NCBI GenBank assembly: GCA_012513915.1
Contig: JAAZBG010000322.1
Coordinates: 1-64,000, forward strand
DNA from: Fibrobacter sp.
GTDB taxonomy: Bacteria; Fibrobacterota; Chitinivibrionia; Chitinivibrionales; Chitinispirillaceae
DNA: 64,000 bases
Direction of reading: 5' to 3'
A program made the position numbers and the translations under genes. Shown here in pieces: positions 16,675-24,310 of the stretch; within the stretch, counting starts at the first letter, position 1; every line of letters starts with the position of its first letter. The notes under the pieces were generated by a model. The model was not told the DNA's origin, did no database searches, and saw nothing but the letters and a program-made list of their open reading frames with translations.

Positions 16675-17168
16675 CCTTTCCGGGATCTGTCAGCGGGAAT
16701 AGTTGACAATTAAGTTGATAGACACATTCCGGGTGTGTGTCATTTTCCGCCAGACTGAGTACCTTTCTCCTGAATGCCGCTGCTTCCTCTTTTATCAATA
16801 TCCGCGTTGCCTGTGATACACTCAGGGTTATGGATGACATATCCATCTGACGATCAGTGTAACGGCCATACGCCTCTGCTGCGAGAGTCAGAAAACTTTG
16901 CAATGGCGCGCCTCGAAAGCGATTGTTTTCTATCAACAACATCCTTATACAGACCTATAGAGCTGATGCGAGCCTTTCCCGCAAAATAACGGTAAGAAAA
17001 ATACGGGTTTAGAGCTTTTTGATCCTTGTAATAATCACCGAGGTACATACGGTAATCTGTATAATCGAAAACCCTTATTGATGATTTTGGTTTTGCCATA
17101 GGTTCTATGCTTGCACGTAATAAAAGTGATAATCCAGATATATCATAATACCTTTTAAATATACCCAA
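16667..17168 (-). pseudogene. TIGR02147-family regulator broken by internal deletion and frameshift
   Basis: Two overlapping frames carry the two ends of one TIGR02147 protein. The upstream frame (17168 to about 16905) has the N-terminal HTH-like region: VFDYTDYRMYLGDYYKDQ, NPYFSYRYFAGKA and SIGLYKDVVDRKQSLSRRAI. The downstream frame (to 16667) has the C-terminal signature: LTLAAEAYGRY, DMSSITLSVS and VYQLNCQLFPLTD. The central 110 or so residues seen in the intact paralogue at 61220-62044 are gone, and the halves are out of frame with the join near 16895-16905 (around AAAGTTTTCTGACTC). The product cannot be functional as drawn. Confidence 0.85.
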
Positions 17169-17343
17169 AAACGACTTCCAATGTGTGTATTACATTATGT
17201 GTGCTCGATGATCCTGTTCCAATTTCTGGAACATTATTTTAAATTACCCTATTAAATTTAGCTTAAAGAACCTTCATGGATAGTTATATTGTTCGCATAG
17301 ATATGTGATTCAAACATAAGTGAACTGTCATAGGAGAATAGTC

Positions 17344-17925
17344 ATGAATCTTATAAAAATATTTTTTCTAACGCTGCTGACAATCACACTTGTCTTAGTT
17401 CCGGCAGATCCAACATCTATTGACTTTTTTGCACTTCAGGCATACTCAAAGGCATTTCGGGGTGCAATTTATGTCGACTGGATTGTGTTCAAGTCCAAAG
17501 ATGGAACTGTTGATACTGTCTACAATTTTAATCAGAAGGCACCTGAAGAGGGTAGTGATAATGTTGTAGCTATTAAACTGCATCCTACATCAGATGTTGC
17601 AGATGATACAGAGTGGGAAACTGCGACAACGTCAAAGTGGGATAGTAATCCGGTTAGAAAAGGTTTAATTACACAGAAAAATGGTTCTGATCTTCACGTT
17701 GTAGCATCCAGAGGAATAATTCGTGTGTTCTGTCACTCAGAAAAAGAAATGTCAGGGATGATTTCGCTCAGTGATTTACAGGGAAGAATAATCTTTTCGC
17801 ATAAAGTCAAAAATATTTCAGGGAAAAACGAATTTACTATTCCTGCCAATTATAGTGGGCCGGTGATTGTTCAGATCAATCAGGGCTCCAGTGTTCTTGT
17901 TAGTAAGGTGTTATCTATATACTAA
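17344..17925 (+). pseudogene. Secreted-protein remnant: signal peptide, carbohydrate-binding tail and sorting domain
   Basis: From the ATG at 17344 (AGGAGA 7 bases upstream) the 193-residue frame has a signal peptide (IFFLTLLTITLVLVPAD), then directly AFRGAIYVDWIVFKSKDG and DTVYNFNQKAPE, which resemble the final strands of a carbohydrate-binding beta-sandwich found at the end of larger Fibrobacterota enzymes. A Por-type C-terminal domain follows (ISLSDLQGRIIF, NEFTIPANYSGPVIVQI). The catalytic and main binding body expected between signal peptide and tail is missing. Like its two neighbours, it looks like a gene that lost its middle but stayed in frame. It could still be secreted as a short surface protein. 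Confidence 0.55.
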
Positions 17926-18217
17926 AATGAGTACTGCTGGCAACGGTAGTTAACCCAGGCGTTGACATGTGCAACTATGCCGATTGAGCAAGCACTCTCA
18001 CCCCGGCTCAGAGCCGCTGGATCTTCTGGTTCTCCGACCATTTCTATACCTCCCTCCTGCGGGGGAGGTCGCTCGGCTTTGCGAGCGGGTGGGGGCGAGC
18101 GCATAAGTACCCTGCCACCTTGTAAACACAAAGTTAACGACATTATCCTGCGGGGGAGGACGCGTTGCCTTGAACGCAGGTGGGGGCGTGTGGATGGTAT
18201 AAATATAACATTCTTTA
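17926..18217. repeat. Dispersed GC-rich repeat element, copy A
   Basis: A full 94-bp unit lies at 18048-18141: it starts with the hairpin CCTCCCTCCTGCGGGGGAGG, continues with GCTCGGCTTTGCGAGC and GGTGGGGGCGAGCGCATAAG, and ends with CTTGTAAACA and GTTAACGAC. A partial unit (CCTGCGGGGGAGGACGCG, CAGGTGGGGGCG) follows at 18147-18188, and a fragment precedes it near 17995. The same unit occurs twice at 41396-41607. The element is much more GC-rich than its surroundings and noncoding; it resembles REP/MITE-like hairpin repeats. Confidence 0.8.
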
Positions 18218-20293
18218 TTAATCAAGATTTCCATAATCACGCTTCCAGTTCCGTTTTGCTTTCTGAGGTGGCGTATAAAAAAGCATGTTTGTTGTTACCA
18301 GAATATTCGAACCGGTTATGGCTCGTTCACAATAAAAGAAGTCAAACGGATATTCTTTTCCTTCGGTCAATCCTAACGTATCCAGATTTACTTTAGCGAT
18401 CCCGTCTCCGTATATACCCCCCATGTTAACGACTGCTTTATTATTGATAAAAACAAAGACGTCATCATCCCCTTTGAATTCGAATATTTGTCCTTTTTTG
18501 TAGGTAAAATTACGATGCATTTCCATTGTAAAACCAAAATTCTGTTTTTTAAAACAGGCCGTTTTTGTAGTGAAAGTCCAGTATCTGGCATCGCAGTCGT
18601 AACCGAATCCTCTGTTTTGTAAAGGCATAAATTTGTATGGTTTTGAAGATGAACTCCAATCTGAACATGAAAGAAACCAGCGTTCATCTGTGAGGTCGGA
18701 TCCAAATGAGAAAACACCCGGGTTTGATGGTTTTTCGATAAATTTAAGCGTATCGTACATAACGATATTTGCAAATGGATGATTAGGGTTCCAGTGTTGT
18801 GTTACCCATTCGGTATCGTGCCCTGATGCTGCGGTCCATCCGGGGCGGACTTTTAATCCGGACCAGCGGTGGTTTACATAGTCGTAGCTGTAAACGCCAG
18901 TCTTACCAGCTGAATCACCGTAGGGTTTGAACCATGTATGCATGCTGTCATTAAAGCACCAGCTAAATGATGGATCTGTTCCAATCGCAGCACCCATAGC
19001 AGTATATGGTGGATCAGAATTCATTTTCCATGTTCGATAAGCGGGTGTTTGTGTGTACCATGAACCATCCCATGCAGACATGAACATTGCTCTGAACGTT
19101 GCGTTAGGTGTTTTCTTAATTGGTTTACGATCGGCTGTCAATCCAGTTGTTTGAATGAAATGTGCATACTTATAACCGGTAGTGGCCGGTCCCAGAGTGC
19201 ATGGTGGGCAGGGGTTCCACACGTCAACACTAATATTAAATTCAGGATTAGTCATGTCTGCCCGCATGTCATAAAATGTGACCGGGATAAATGCGCTGTC
19301 GTTATAATCCGATTTCCATACTCCCTCTTGCTCTCTGGCTATTACCTGATTGAGCGATGTTACAAAATCCAGCTCTTTTAAAGTACCTTTTGGTTTATAT
19401 GAGACTGTAGACATATTATAAATTCCAGATCCTATTTCGTCAATTGTATACTTGACATGAATACTGTCTGTTCCAACGATTGTGGAATCGGTACAGGTAC
19501 GTCTGGCCAGACCATTAAGGTTGGAAAAAAGCGCTGTGTTAATATAATATTTATTATGGGAGGTCACTGCTAAACCTACATAGACTGAATCGGTCATGGG
19601 GACTGAATTTGAATATATCTGGATCCAGGAACTTCCATTTGATGAACGAAACGCTGTTATTGTATTACCATTTCGTTTAATACGTACCCACTCTGCGTCT
19701 GGTGCGCTTTCTCCGGCAGGGAATTGATCTGTATTTCCACCATCGGTTTTGCGGCATTGCAGTCTGATACCTCTCCATGAATTATGAGCTCGAAATGTAA
19801 ATACATGCTTTGAATTATGAGTGAGTTTCTCTCTGATCATGATACCCGCTTTGGCCCATTCATGGGTATTTGATAACGATATGACTTTGACCGAAACATC
19901 AAGATCGCCTTTTACTCGTTTATAATAATAATGGAATTGATCCGAGTAGCCAATTATGTCAACCCCGGCGCCTTTCATGGTGTCAATATTTTTTAACGCG
20001 TCGTATGAGTGCGAGCCGCTTTTTGAGGGTGAACCTATATCTGCAGAAATCATGTTATCCGTAAGATAGTTTCCGTCGTTGGTGTCTATCATATCCTGTG
20101 CAAGCAATGTCATAAGCCCGTCACCAATATGAAATGTCTGGATCTTATATTTGTAATTGTCTGATGAAGTTTGATTCATGTGTGAATTTATTACTGTGTT
20201 TAAGATAATGATAGCGACAATCAACATCATTACCAATACTATCATTGAAATAATTCCACGCTGATTGTTGATTGATGATGTTAGATTTTTCAT
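18218..20293 (-). CDS. Minor-pilin-like protein with ConA-like and fibro-slime domains
   Basis: From the ATG at 20293 (AGGA 8 bases upstream) the protein has about 691 residues. Its N-terminus (NNQRGIISMIVLVMMLIVAI) matches PilX-type minor pilins, with hydrophobic helix and processing-like Gly before it. Residues of roughly 95-240 form a ConA-like domain of DUF1349 type (DLDVSVKVISL, EWAKAGIMIREKL, WVRIKRNGN). The C-terminal third is a fibro-slime domain: ARYWTFTTKTACFKKQNFGF, FEFKGDDDVFVFINNK and YPFDFFYCER. It is the last gene of a pilin operon, so it is a good candidate for a pilus-tip adhesin. An earlier start at 20368 would overlap the upstream gene by 20 bases and lacks a better ribosome binding site. 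Confidence 0.85.
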   Translation of the reverse strand: MKNLTSSINNQRGIISMIVLVMMLIVAIIILNTVINSHMNQTSSDNYKYKIQTFHIGDGLMTLLAQDMIDTNDGNYLTDNMISADIGSPSKSGSHSYDALKNIDTMKGAGVDIIGYSDQFHYYYKRVKGDLDVSVKVISLSNTHEWAKAGIMIREKLTHNSKHVFTFRAHNSWRGIRLQCRKTDGGNTDQFPAGESAPDAEWVRIKRNGNTITAFRSSNGSSWIQIYSNSVPMTDSVYVGLAVTSHNKYYINTALFSNLNGLARRTCTDSTIVGTDSIHVKYTIDEIGSGIYNMSTVSYKPKGTLKELDFVTSLNQVIAREQEGVWKSDYNDSAFIPVTFYDMRADMTNPEFNISVDVWNPCPPCTLGPATTGYKYAHFIQTTGLTADRKPIKKTPNATFRAMFMSAWDGSWYTQTPAYRTWKMNSDPPYTAMGAAIGTDPSFSWCFNDSMHTWFKPYGDSAGKTGVYSYDYVNHRWSGLKVRPGWTAASGHDTEWVTQHWNPNHPFANIVMYDTLKFIEKPSNPGVFSFGSDLTDERWFLSCSDWSSSSKPYKFMPLQNRGFGYDCDARYWTFTTKTACFKKQNFGFTMEMHRNFTYKKGQIFEFKGDDDVFVFINNKAVVNMGGIYGDGIAKVNLDTLGLTEGKEYPFDFFYCERAITGSNILVTTNMLFYTPPQKAKRNWKRDYGNLD

Positions 20294-20348
20294 ATTTTTA
20301 ATCCTGAGTTTTTTGTAACATTGTTTTAGTTCAAAAATATTGGTTTTA

Positions 20349-21170
20349 TTAGAGAGCGCCGCTGCCAACTTTATTTCTTAACCGGAATTCATGGCGCAAT
20401 GTTATCCGGCGATAATGATCGGGATGCCCGGAATATTTTCTGTCAGGAATTGATGTTCGTGCGCAGACCGTTATTCTAACCGAGCGCATGGTTTTCCACT
20501 CCGATGTCGGAGCGCCATCAACATCCAGAAACGTAATATCCATAGTGTCAATGTTCTCTGCGATGATATTTGAATCATTGTCAAGGCATAGATCGGTTCC
20601 GTTCAGATAATAGTGGTTTTTGACAAATGATACTATCACATCCCCTTCCTTAAATGTATCTGCAGGATTGAATACAACGAAGTTTGTAAGTGAATCGTAT
20701 CTGGTTAGCGAGTAGATTTTTATAGGCGGTTTTGAATTCGGACCCGGAAGTTTCTGTAGCTTGTCTGCAAGCCTGAATGCATATGCATTTTCCACCATAA
20801 TCGAGCATACTGCCGGTTTGTTTTCAGGAATCTGGAATACTCCGCCTCTTGGATTGATCTTAATTGTAAATCCAGAGCACGGTGTAGTGCTTCCATCAGG
20901 AATTATAATTGTATCTTTGTCAAAAGGGTCTGAATCTAATATCTGAAGATCTGCTCCGGCTTGCATAAGTATGTCACTTATTTCCTTAATTGTAAATTTT
21001 GCATTTTGATTCATATCTGCAAGCTGTTCCTGAAGGTTATAGCTGTTTAATGAAACTGAAAATAAGCGGGTAAGGAATATCAATATCAGGGAGGATATCG
21101 ATAGTGCTACGATCACTTCGATTAATGAAAAACCATTCGCTGACGTAAGTGTATTTTTTATCGTTTTCAT
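20349..21170 (-). CDS. PilW-like minor pilin / prepilin
   Basis: The 273-residue protein has a type IV prepilin N-terminus: short leader, cleavage motif NGFSLIEVIVALSIS with Glu at position 5 after the Phe, and a hydrophobic helix, followed by SYNLQEQLADMNQNAKFTI as in PilW proteins. The rest is a beta-rich head that includes a GGVFQIPENKPA segment and LRNKVG near the end. It should be processed by prepilin peptidase and assembled into a pilus or type II-like pseudopilus tip. It sits 6 bases after the PilV-like gene and 55 bases before the fibro-slime protein start. Confidence 0.88.
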   Translation of the reverse strand: MKTIKNTLTSANGFSLIEVIVALSISSLILIFLTRLFSVSLNSYNLQEQLADMNQNAKFTIKEISDILMQAGADLQILDSDPFDKDTIIIPDGSTTPCSGFTIKINPRGGVFQIPENKPAVCSIMVENAYAFRLADKLQKLPGPNSKPPIKIYSLTRYDSLTNFVVFNPADTFKEGDVIVSFVKNHYYLNGTDLCLDNDSNIIAENIDTMDITFLDVDGAPTSEWKTMRSVRITVCARTSIPDRKYSGHPDHYRRITLRHEFRLRNKVGSGAL

Positions 21171-21176
21171 ACTTGA

Positions 21177-21623
21177 TTAAAAAAGCTGAGAAATATAGGT
21201 TGTTACCAGTAATGTGTCTCCCTTGCTTTTTCCCCAGGTAGCAGTAAAAACACATTGGCGAACGTTTTTCAACGCTGTTGTTGTGGCTCCTTTGGGACGG
21301 TAGGCTGATAAAACCTTCCAGGATACCGATATACCATTTTCAACCAATGAGCCATCCTGGGGGGGAAAATTACTTTCCGGATTTTGATCGATAGTCATCC
21401 GGATTGACTCTATCTGTTTTTCAATTAACTGACCGGCAACAAGCAGCCGGTTTGAGGTAGTTGAGCGTTTCCAGACTGATGTCTGAAGCGTCATGATACT
21501 TACTCCTATTATACCGACAATGACAAGTGATACAAGAATTTCAAGTAATGAGAAACCGCAGTTTCCCGGAGCCTTCTTAAATCTGTACCTGTGTAAAACC
21601 GGTACCTTGTGTAACAAATTCAT
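21177..21623 (-). CDS. PilV/GspI-like minor prepilin
   Basis: From the ATG at 21623 this is a 148-residue protein with prepilin motif NCGFSLLEILVSLVIVGI and a small head domain. AGGAG lies 8 bases before this ATG but directly abuts an in-frame GTG at 21632, which favours the ATG. Its N-terminal leader is long (about 20 residues, LHRYRFKKAPGNCG). It lies 14 bases beyond the GspH-like gene in the same operon. Role: minor pilin in a priming complex together with the adjacent PilW-, PilX- and GspH-like proteins. Confidence 0.88.
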   Translation of the reverse strand: MNLLHKVPVLHRYRFKKAPGNCGFSLLEILVSLVIVGIIGVSIMTLQTSVWKRSTTSNRLLVAGQLIEKQIESIRMTIDQNPESNFPPQDGSLVENGISVSWKVLSAYRPKGATTTALKNVRQCVFTATWGKSKGDTLLVTTYISQLF

Positions 21624-21637
21624 TATATTCACTCCTG

Positions 21638-22165
21638 TCAGTACAGTTTAATTCTGCCGGTACTTGGTAAAACAGTAATACGCTTGCTTTTATTTTGCCC
21701 ATTAGTTATCGTAAGCGTCAACCCGGGGATTTTTGCAGAGCCATCACCTCTGAAAATAACGACATTCGGATTTACCGTTCCGCTGACTTGCATTGTAATT
21801 GTGTTTGGAAGTACATAGGGAGCCATAAAAACATGATCGTTTAACGGATCGTACATGTTGTTCCCGACTGGAATACCATTATCAAGAAATGCCTGAACGG
21901 TGTTGGGTTTATTAGTAGTATCAAATACAACACCGCAATGGATTAGCGGATCCCCTAACGCCCTTGTTTTTGCCATATACAGTTTGTGTTTAATTGCATT
22001 GGCAGTAGTCATAAGTCTGATATTTTCAATAAGCGGCTTTGATGCAGGGATTGCAACGGCAATAATTATTCCAATAATGATGATAACAATCAGAAGCTCA
22101 AAAACTGAAAACCCGTTTCGATTGAGATTTACAGTTGGGGATCTATCTGACTTGTTAGCGCGCAT
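21638..22165 (-). CDS. GspH/FimT-like minor prepilin
   Basis: This 175-residue protein has the prepilin motif RNGFSVFELLIVIIIIGIII, then the IRLMTTANAIKHKLYMAKTRA region and a beta-sandwich (VFMAPYVLPNTITMQVSG, VVIFRGDGSAKIPGLTL, KRITVLPSTGRIKLY) that is diagnostic of GspH/FimT pseudopilins. It is the first gene of the four-gene minor-pilin operon ending in the fibro-slime protein. The pilus motor, platform and peptidase genes are not in this window, so the machinery must be encoded elsewhere. Confidence 0.9.
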   Translation of the reverse strand: MRANKSDRSPTVNLNRNGFSVFELLIVIIIIGIIIAVAIPASKPLIENIRLMTTANAIKHKLYMAKTRALGDPLIHCGVVFDTTNKPNTVQAFLDNGIPVGNNMYDPLNDHVFMAPYVLPNTITMQVSGTVNPNVVIFRGDGSAKIPGLTLTITNGQNKSKRITVLPSTGRIKLY

Positions 22166-22727
22166 TAGAATGTTTCCATACTATCTGATGCATCTTAACT
22201 ATCCGGTGCATCTTAAAAACTGATAATGTATATAGAATCAAACTGTTAGAGTGTAGATATAATCTCAGGGTATAAAATCACTACTCTACATTATATCCGT
22301 TTATTAGAAAATAGTCAAAGTATATGATAAAAACAGATACATGAAAAATGCTGACAATGAAGGTATGTACATACTGATTGATGCACATTTTGGTTGTAAG
22401 GTGGTAACGTACACATGCTGTGTACGTTTATATTTGATACTACATCTATTCTTATGCATTGTATCTAAAAATCCTTATCTTATAATATATAGCATTTTAT
22501 AACATTATCAAATTAAAGCACTGTCTAAAGTGTCTTAGTTGGATGCGTCAGTTGATTTAAAGTATCAGCCAACAGAGCCTGGTTATGGGCTCTCTGCCAT
22601 AAAATCTTATCTGCTCAGAGATAGTTGGAATTTTGCAGATAAACTACAGTAGTACAACAAATAAATTCGAATAGCATTAAACAAACATATACAAATAGCA
22701 TTAAACAAACAAAACAAAAGGAGTCAT
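22166..22727. promoter_or_regulatory. Divergent regulatory region between pilin operon and CE1 esterase
   Basis: This 562-bp divergent spacer holds a near-perfect palindrome at 22406-22428 (AACGTACACA-TGC-TGTGTACGTT) suited to a dimeric regulator, and an 18-base direct repeat (AATAGCATTAAACAAACA) at 22670-22687 and 22694-22711, immediately upstream of the AGGAG of the CE1 gene. I see no ORF. Confidence 0.5.
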
Positions 22728-24212
22728 ATGATTAAAAAAATGTCTTTGAGTTTGATCGGGTTTGCCATTCTATCATTGAATGCCCAAACGATCAATCTTC
22801 AGGGGGTGGTATCCAACGCTGCTGGAAAACCGGTTTCTAACGCGGTTGTGTCGCTGGTTCGTCAAAAGTTGAAAGATACTACCGGTACTGACGGAAAGTA
22901 TTCTTTTGTAAGCACATCGGTAAGAAAATTGTCACCAATCGTACCGCAGATGAATGATATTGATTTGAATAATGGTGTGTTGCAATTCAAGCTTAGTACT
23001 CAGTCACCGGTGAAAGTTGAACTTTTCGACTTAAAGGGTAATCTCCTCAGACGGGAAGTCGACATGAACGCGGCTGCAGGATCATATCGTTTTGATATCT
23101 CGAAAAACTGCGATGCATCAAAGGTGCTGGTGATCAGGGCTGCGATTGGTATGTCTGAAGTCACATTCCGTTATTTGCCGCTTCAGAATGGAAAATTTGC
23201 AATAAGTTCTGTAAGCGAAAAAACATCATCGTTCAACCGCAACGATCGTGATGCAGAAGTTATAGTTGATGTCGATGTTGTCGATACTCTTACCGTAACT
23301 GCTAATGGATATAAGACAAAATCTGTAGCCATAACATCATTAAACATGCAGCAGAATATTTCCCTTGATACAAATTCTACTGGTGGAAAAAATGATCCTG
23401 TTCCAAGTGCCGGTTGTGGAAAAACACTTGCGTCTTCGATTAAAAATGGTACTAACAATATTACAAGCTCCGGGAGCAACCGATCATATATTCTTAATTT
23501 TCCGTCTAATTACAATAAGGATCAACCTTACCGATTGATCTTTGGTATGCACTGTATGGGTGGTGATGCTCAAAAAGTTGCAGGTAACTCCGATCAGTCT
23601 AAAAACTTTTATGGTATCAAAACGCAAGCGGATAAAGACAATATCCAGTGTATTTATGTTGCTCCTCAGGGAAATGGTGATGGTACCTGGACTGCATCAA
23701 AAGACATTCAGTTCTTTTATGATATACAAAAATATTTAAAAGATAACATGTGTATAGATACTTCCAGGGTGTTTTCTGTCGGTTTTAGTTTTGGTGCGAT
23801 GTTTTCCTATGCGCTATCCCTGAAATATCCAAAAATATTACGTGCTGTTGCCTGCAATGCACCTGCCAACTGGAATTTTGACCAACCTACAAACGAGCAT
23901 ATACCGCTTGCGTATATACAAACCACTGGTACCAATGATGATAGGTGTAACTGGGTATTCAATGATGGACAAAAAAAAGGTGGAAAATATTGCCTGTTAC
24001 AGCATGCTGAAGATAACGGATGTAATACCAGCACAACTATCAAGATTGCAAACAGTGGTACCCATGCTGTTACCGAATTCACAGGATGTAAGGATGGATA
24101 TCCTGTAAAATTTTTGTCGCATAATGGCGGGCACGAGTGTAATAAGACCGATCAGGGATCAAATGTTGACTGGATACCAGTTGAATTCTGGAATTTTTTC
24201 AAGCAGTTTTAA
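22728..24212 (+). CDS. Secreted CE1-type esterase (feruloyl/acetyl-xylan esterase-like)
   Basis: The 494-residue protein has a signal peptide (SLIGFAILSLNAQ), then a carboxypeptidase-regulatory-like domain (LQGVVSNAAGKPVSNAVVSL) that is interrupted by a Por-sorting-like beta-domain (VELFDLKGNLLRREVD, about residues 75-165) and resumes with DTLTVTANGYKTKSVAI. From about residue 235 comes an alpha/beta-hydrolase of the feruloyl-esterase/PHB-depolymerase type: RLIFGMHCMGG oxyanion strand, nucleophile in VGFSFGAMF (about 353) and a late His in NGGHECNKTD. It should remove ferulic or acetyl groups from xylan. AGGAG precedes the ATG, and a strong terminator follows at 24243. Confidence 0.88.
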   Translation: MIKKMSLSLIGFAILSLNAQTINLQGVVSNAAGKPVSNAVVSLVRQKLKDTTGTDGKYSFVSTSVRKLSPIVPQMNDIDLNNGVLQFKLSTQSPVKVELFDLKGNLLRREVDMNAAAGSYRFDISKNCDASKVLVIRAAIGMSEVTFRYLPLQNGKFAISSVSEKTSSFNRNDRDAEVIVDVDVVDTLTVTANGYKTKSVAITSLNMQQNISLDTNSTGGKNDPVPSAGCGKTLASSIKNGTNNITSSGSNRSYILNFPSNYNKDQPYRLIFGMHCMGGDAQKVAGNSDQSKNFYGIKTQADKDNIQCIYVAPQGNGDGTWTASKDIQFFYDIQKYLKDNMCIDTSRVFSVGFSFGAMFSYALSLKYPKILRAVACNAPANWNFDQPTNEHIPLAYIQTTGTNDDRCNWVFNDGQKKGGKYCLLQHAEDNGCNTSTTIKIANSGTHAVTEFTGCKDGYPVKFLSHNGGHECNKTDQGSNVDWIPVEFWNFFKQF

Positions 24213-24242
24213 TATGATCAATTGATTGAAATTGCCTTTTTT

Positions 24243-24275
24243 ATTGCTCCGGTTATAAATCGGAGCAATTTTTAC
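24243..24275 (+). terminator. Rho-independent terminator after the CE1 gene
   Basis: ATTGCTCCG and CGGAGCAAT form a 9-bp perfect stem around a 9-base loop and are followed by TTTTTAC, 31 bases beyond the CE1 stop codon. This separates the CE1 gene from the CE6 gene that starts 36 bases downstream. Confidence 0.85.
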
Positions 24276-24310
24276 TTTTTTATCTGTCAAACCACTGCCG
24301 GGGTTAAAAA

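Noticed and set aside
17998-18240. Overlapping ORFs in the GC-rich repeat (also 41412-41649)
   Set aside because: They arise from repeat sequence, are mirrored on both strands and have no protein-like features.
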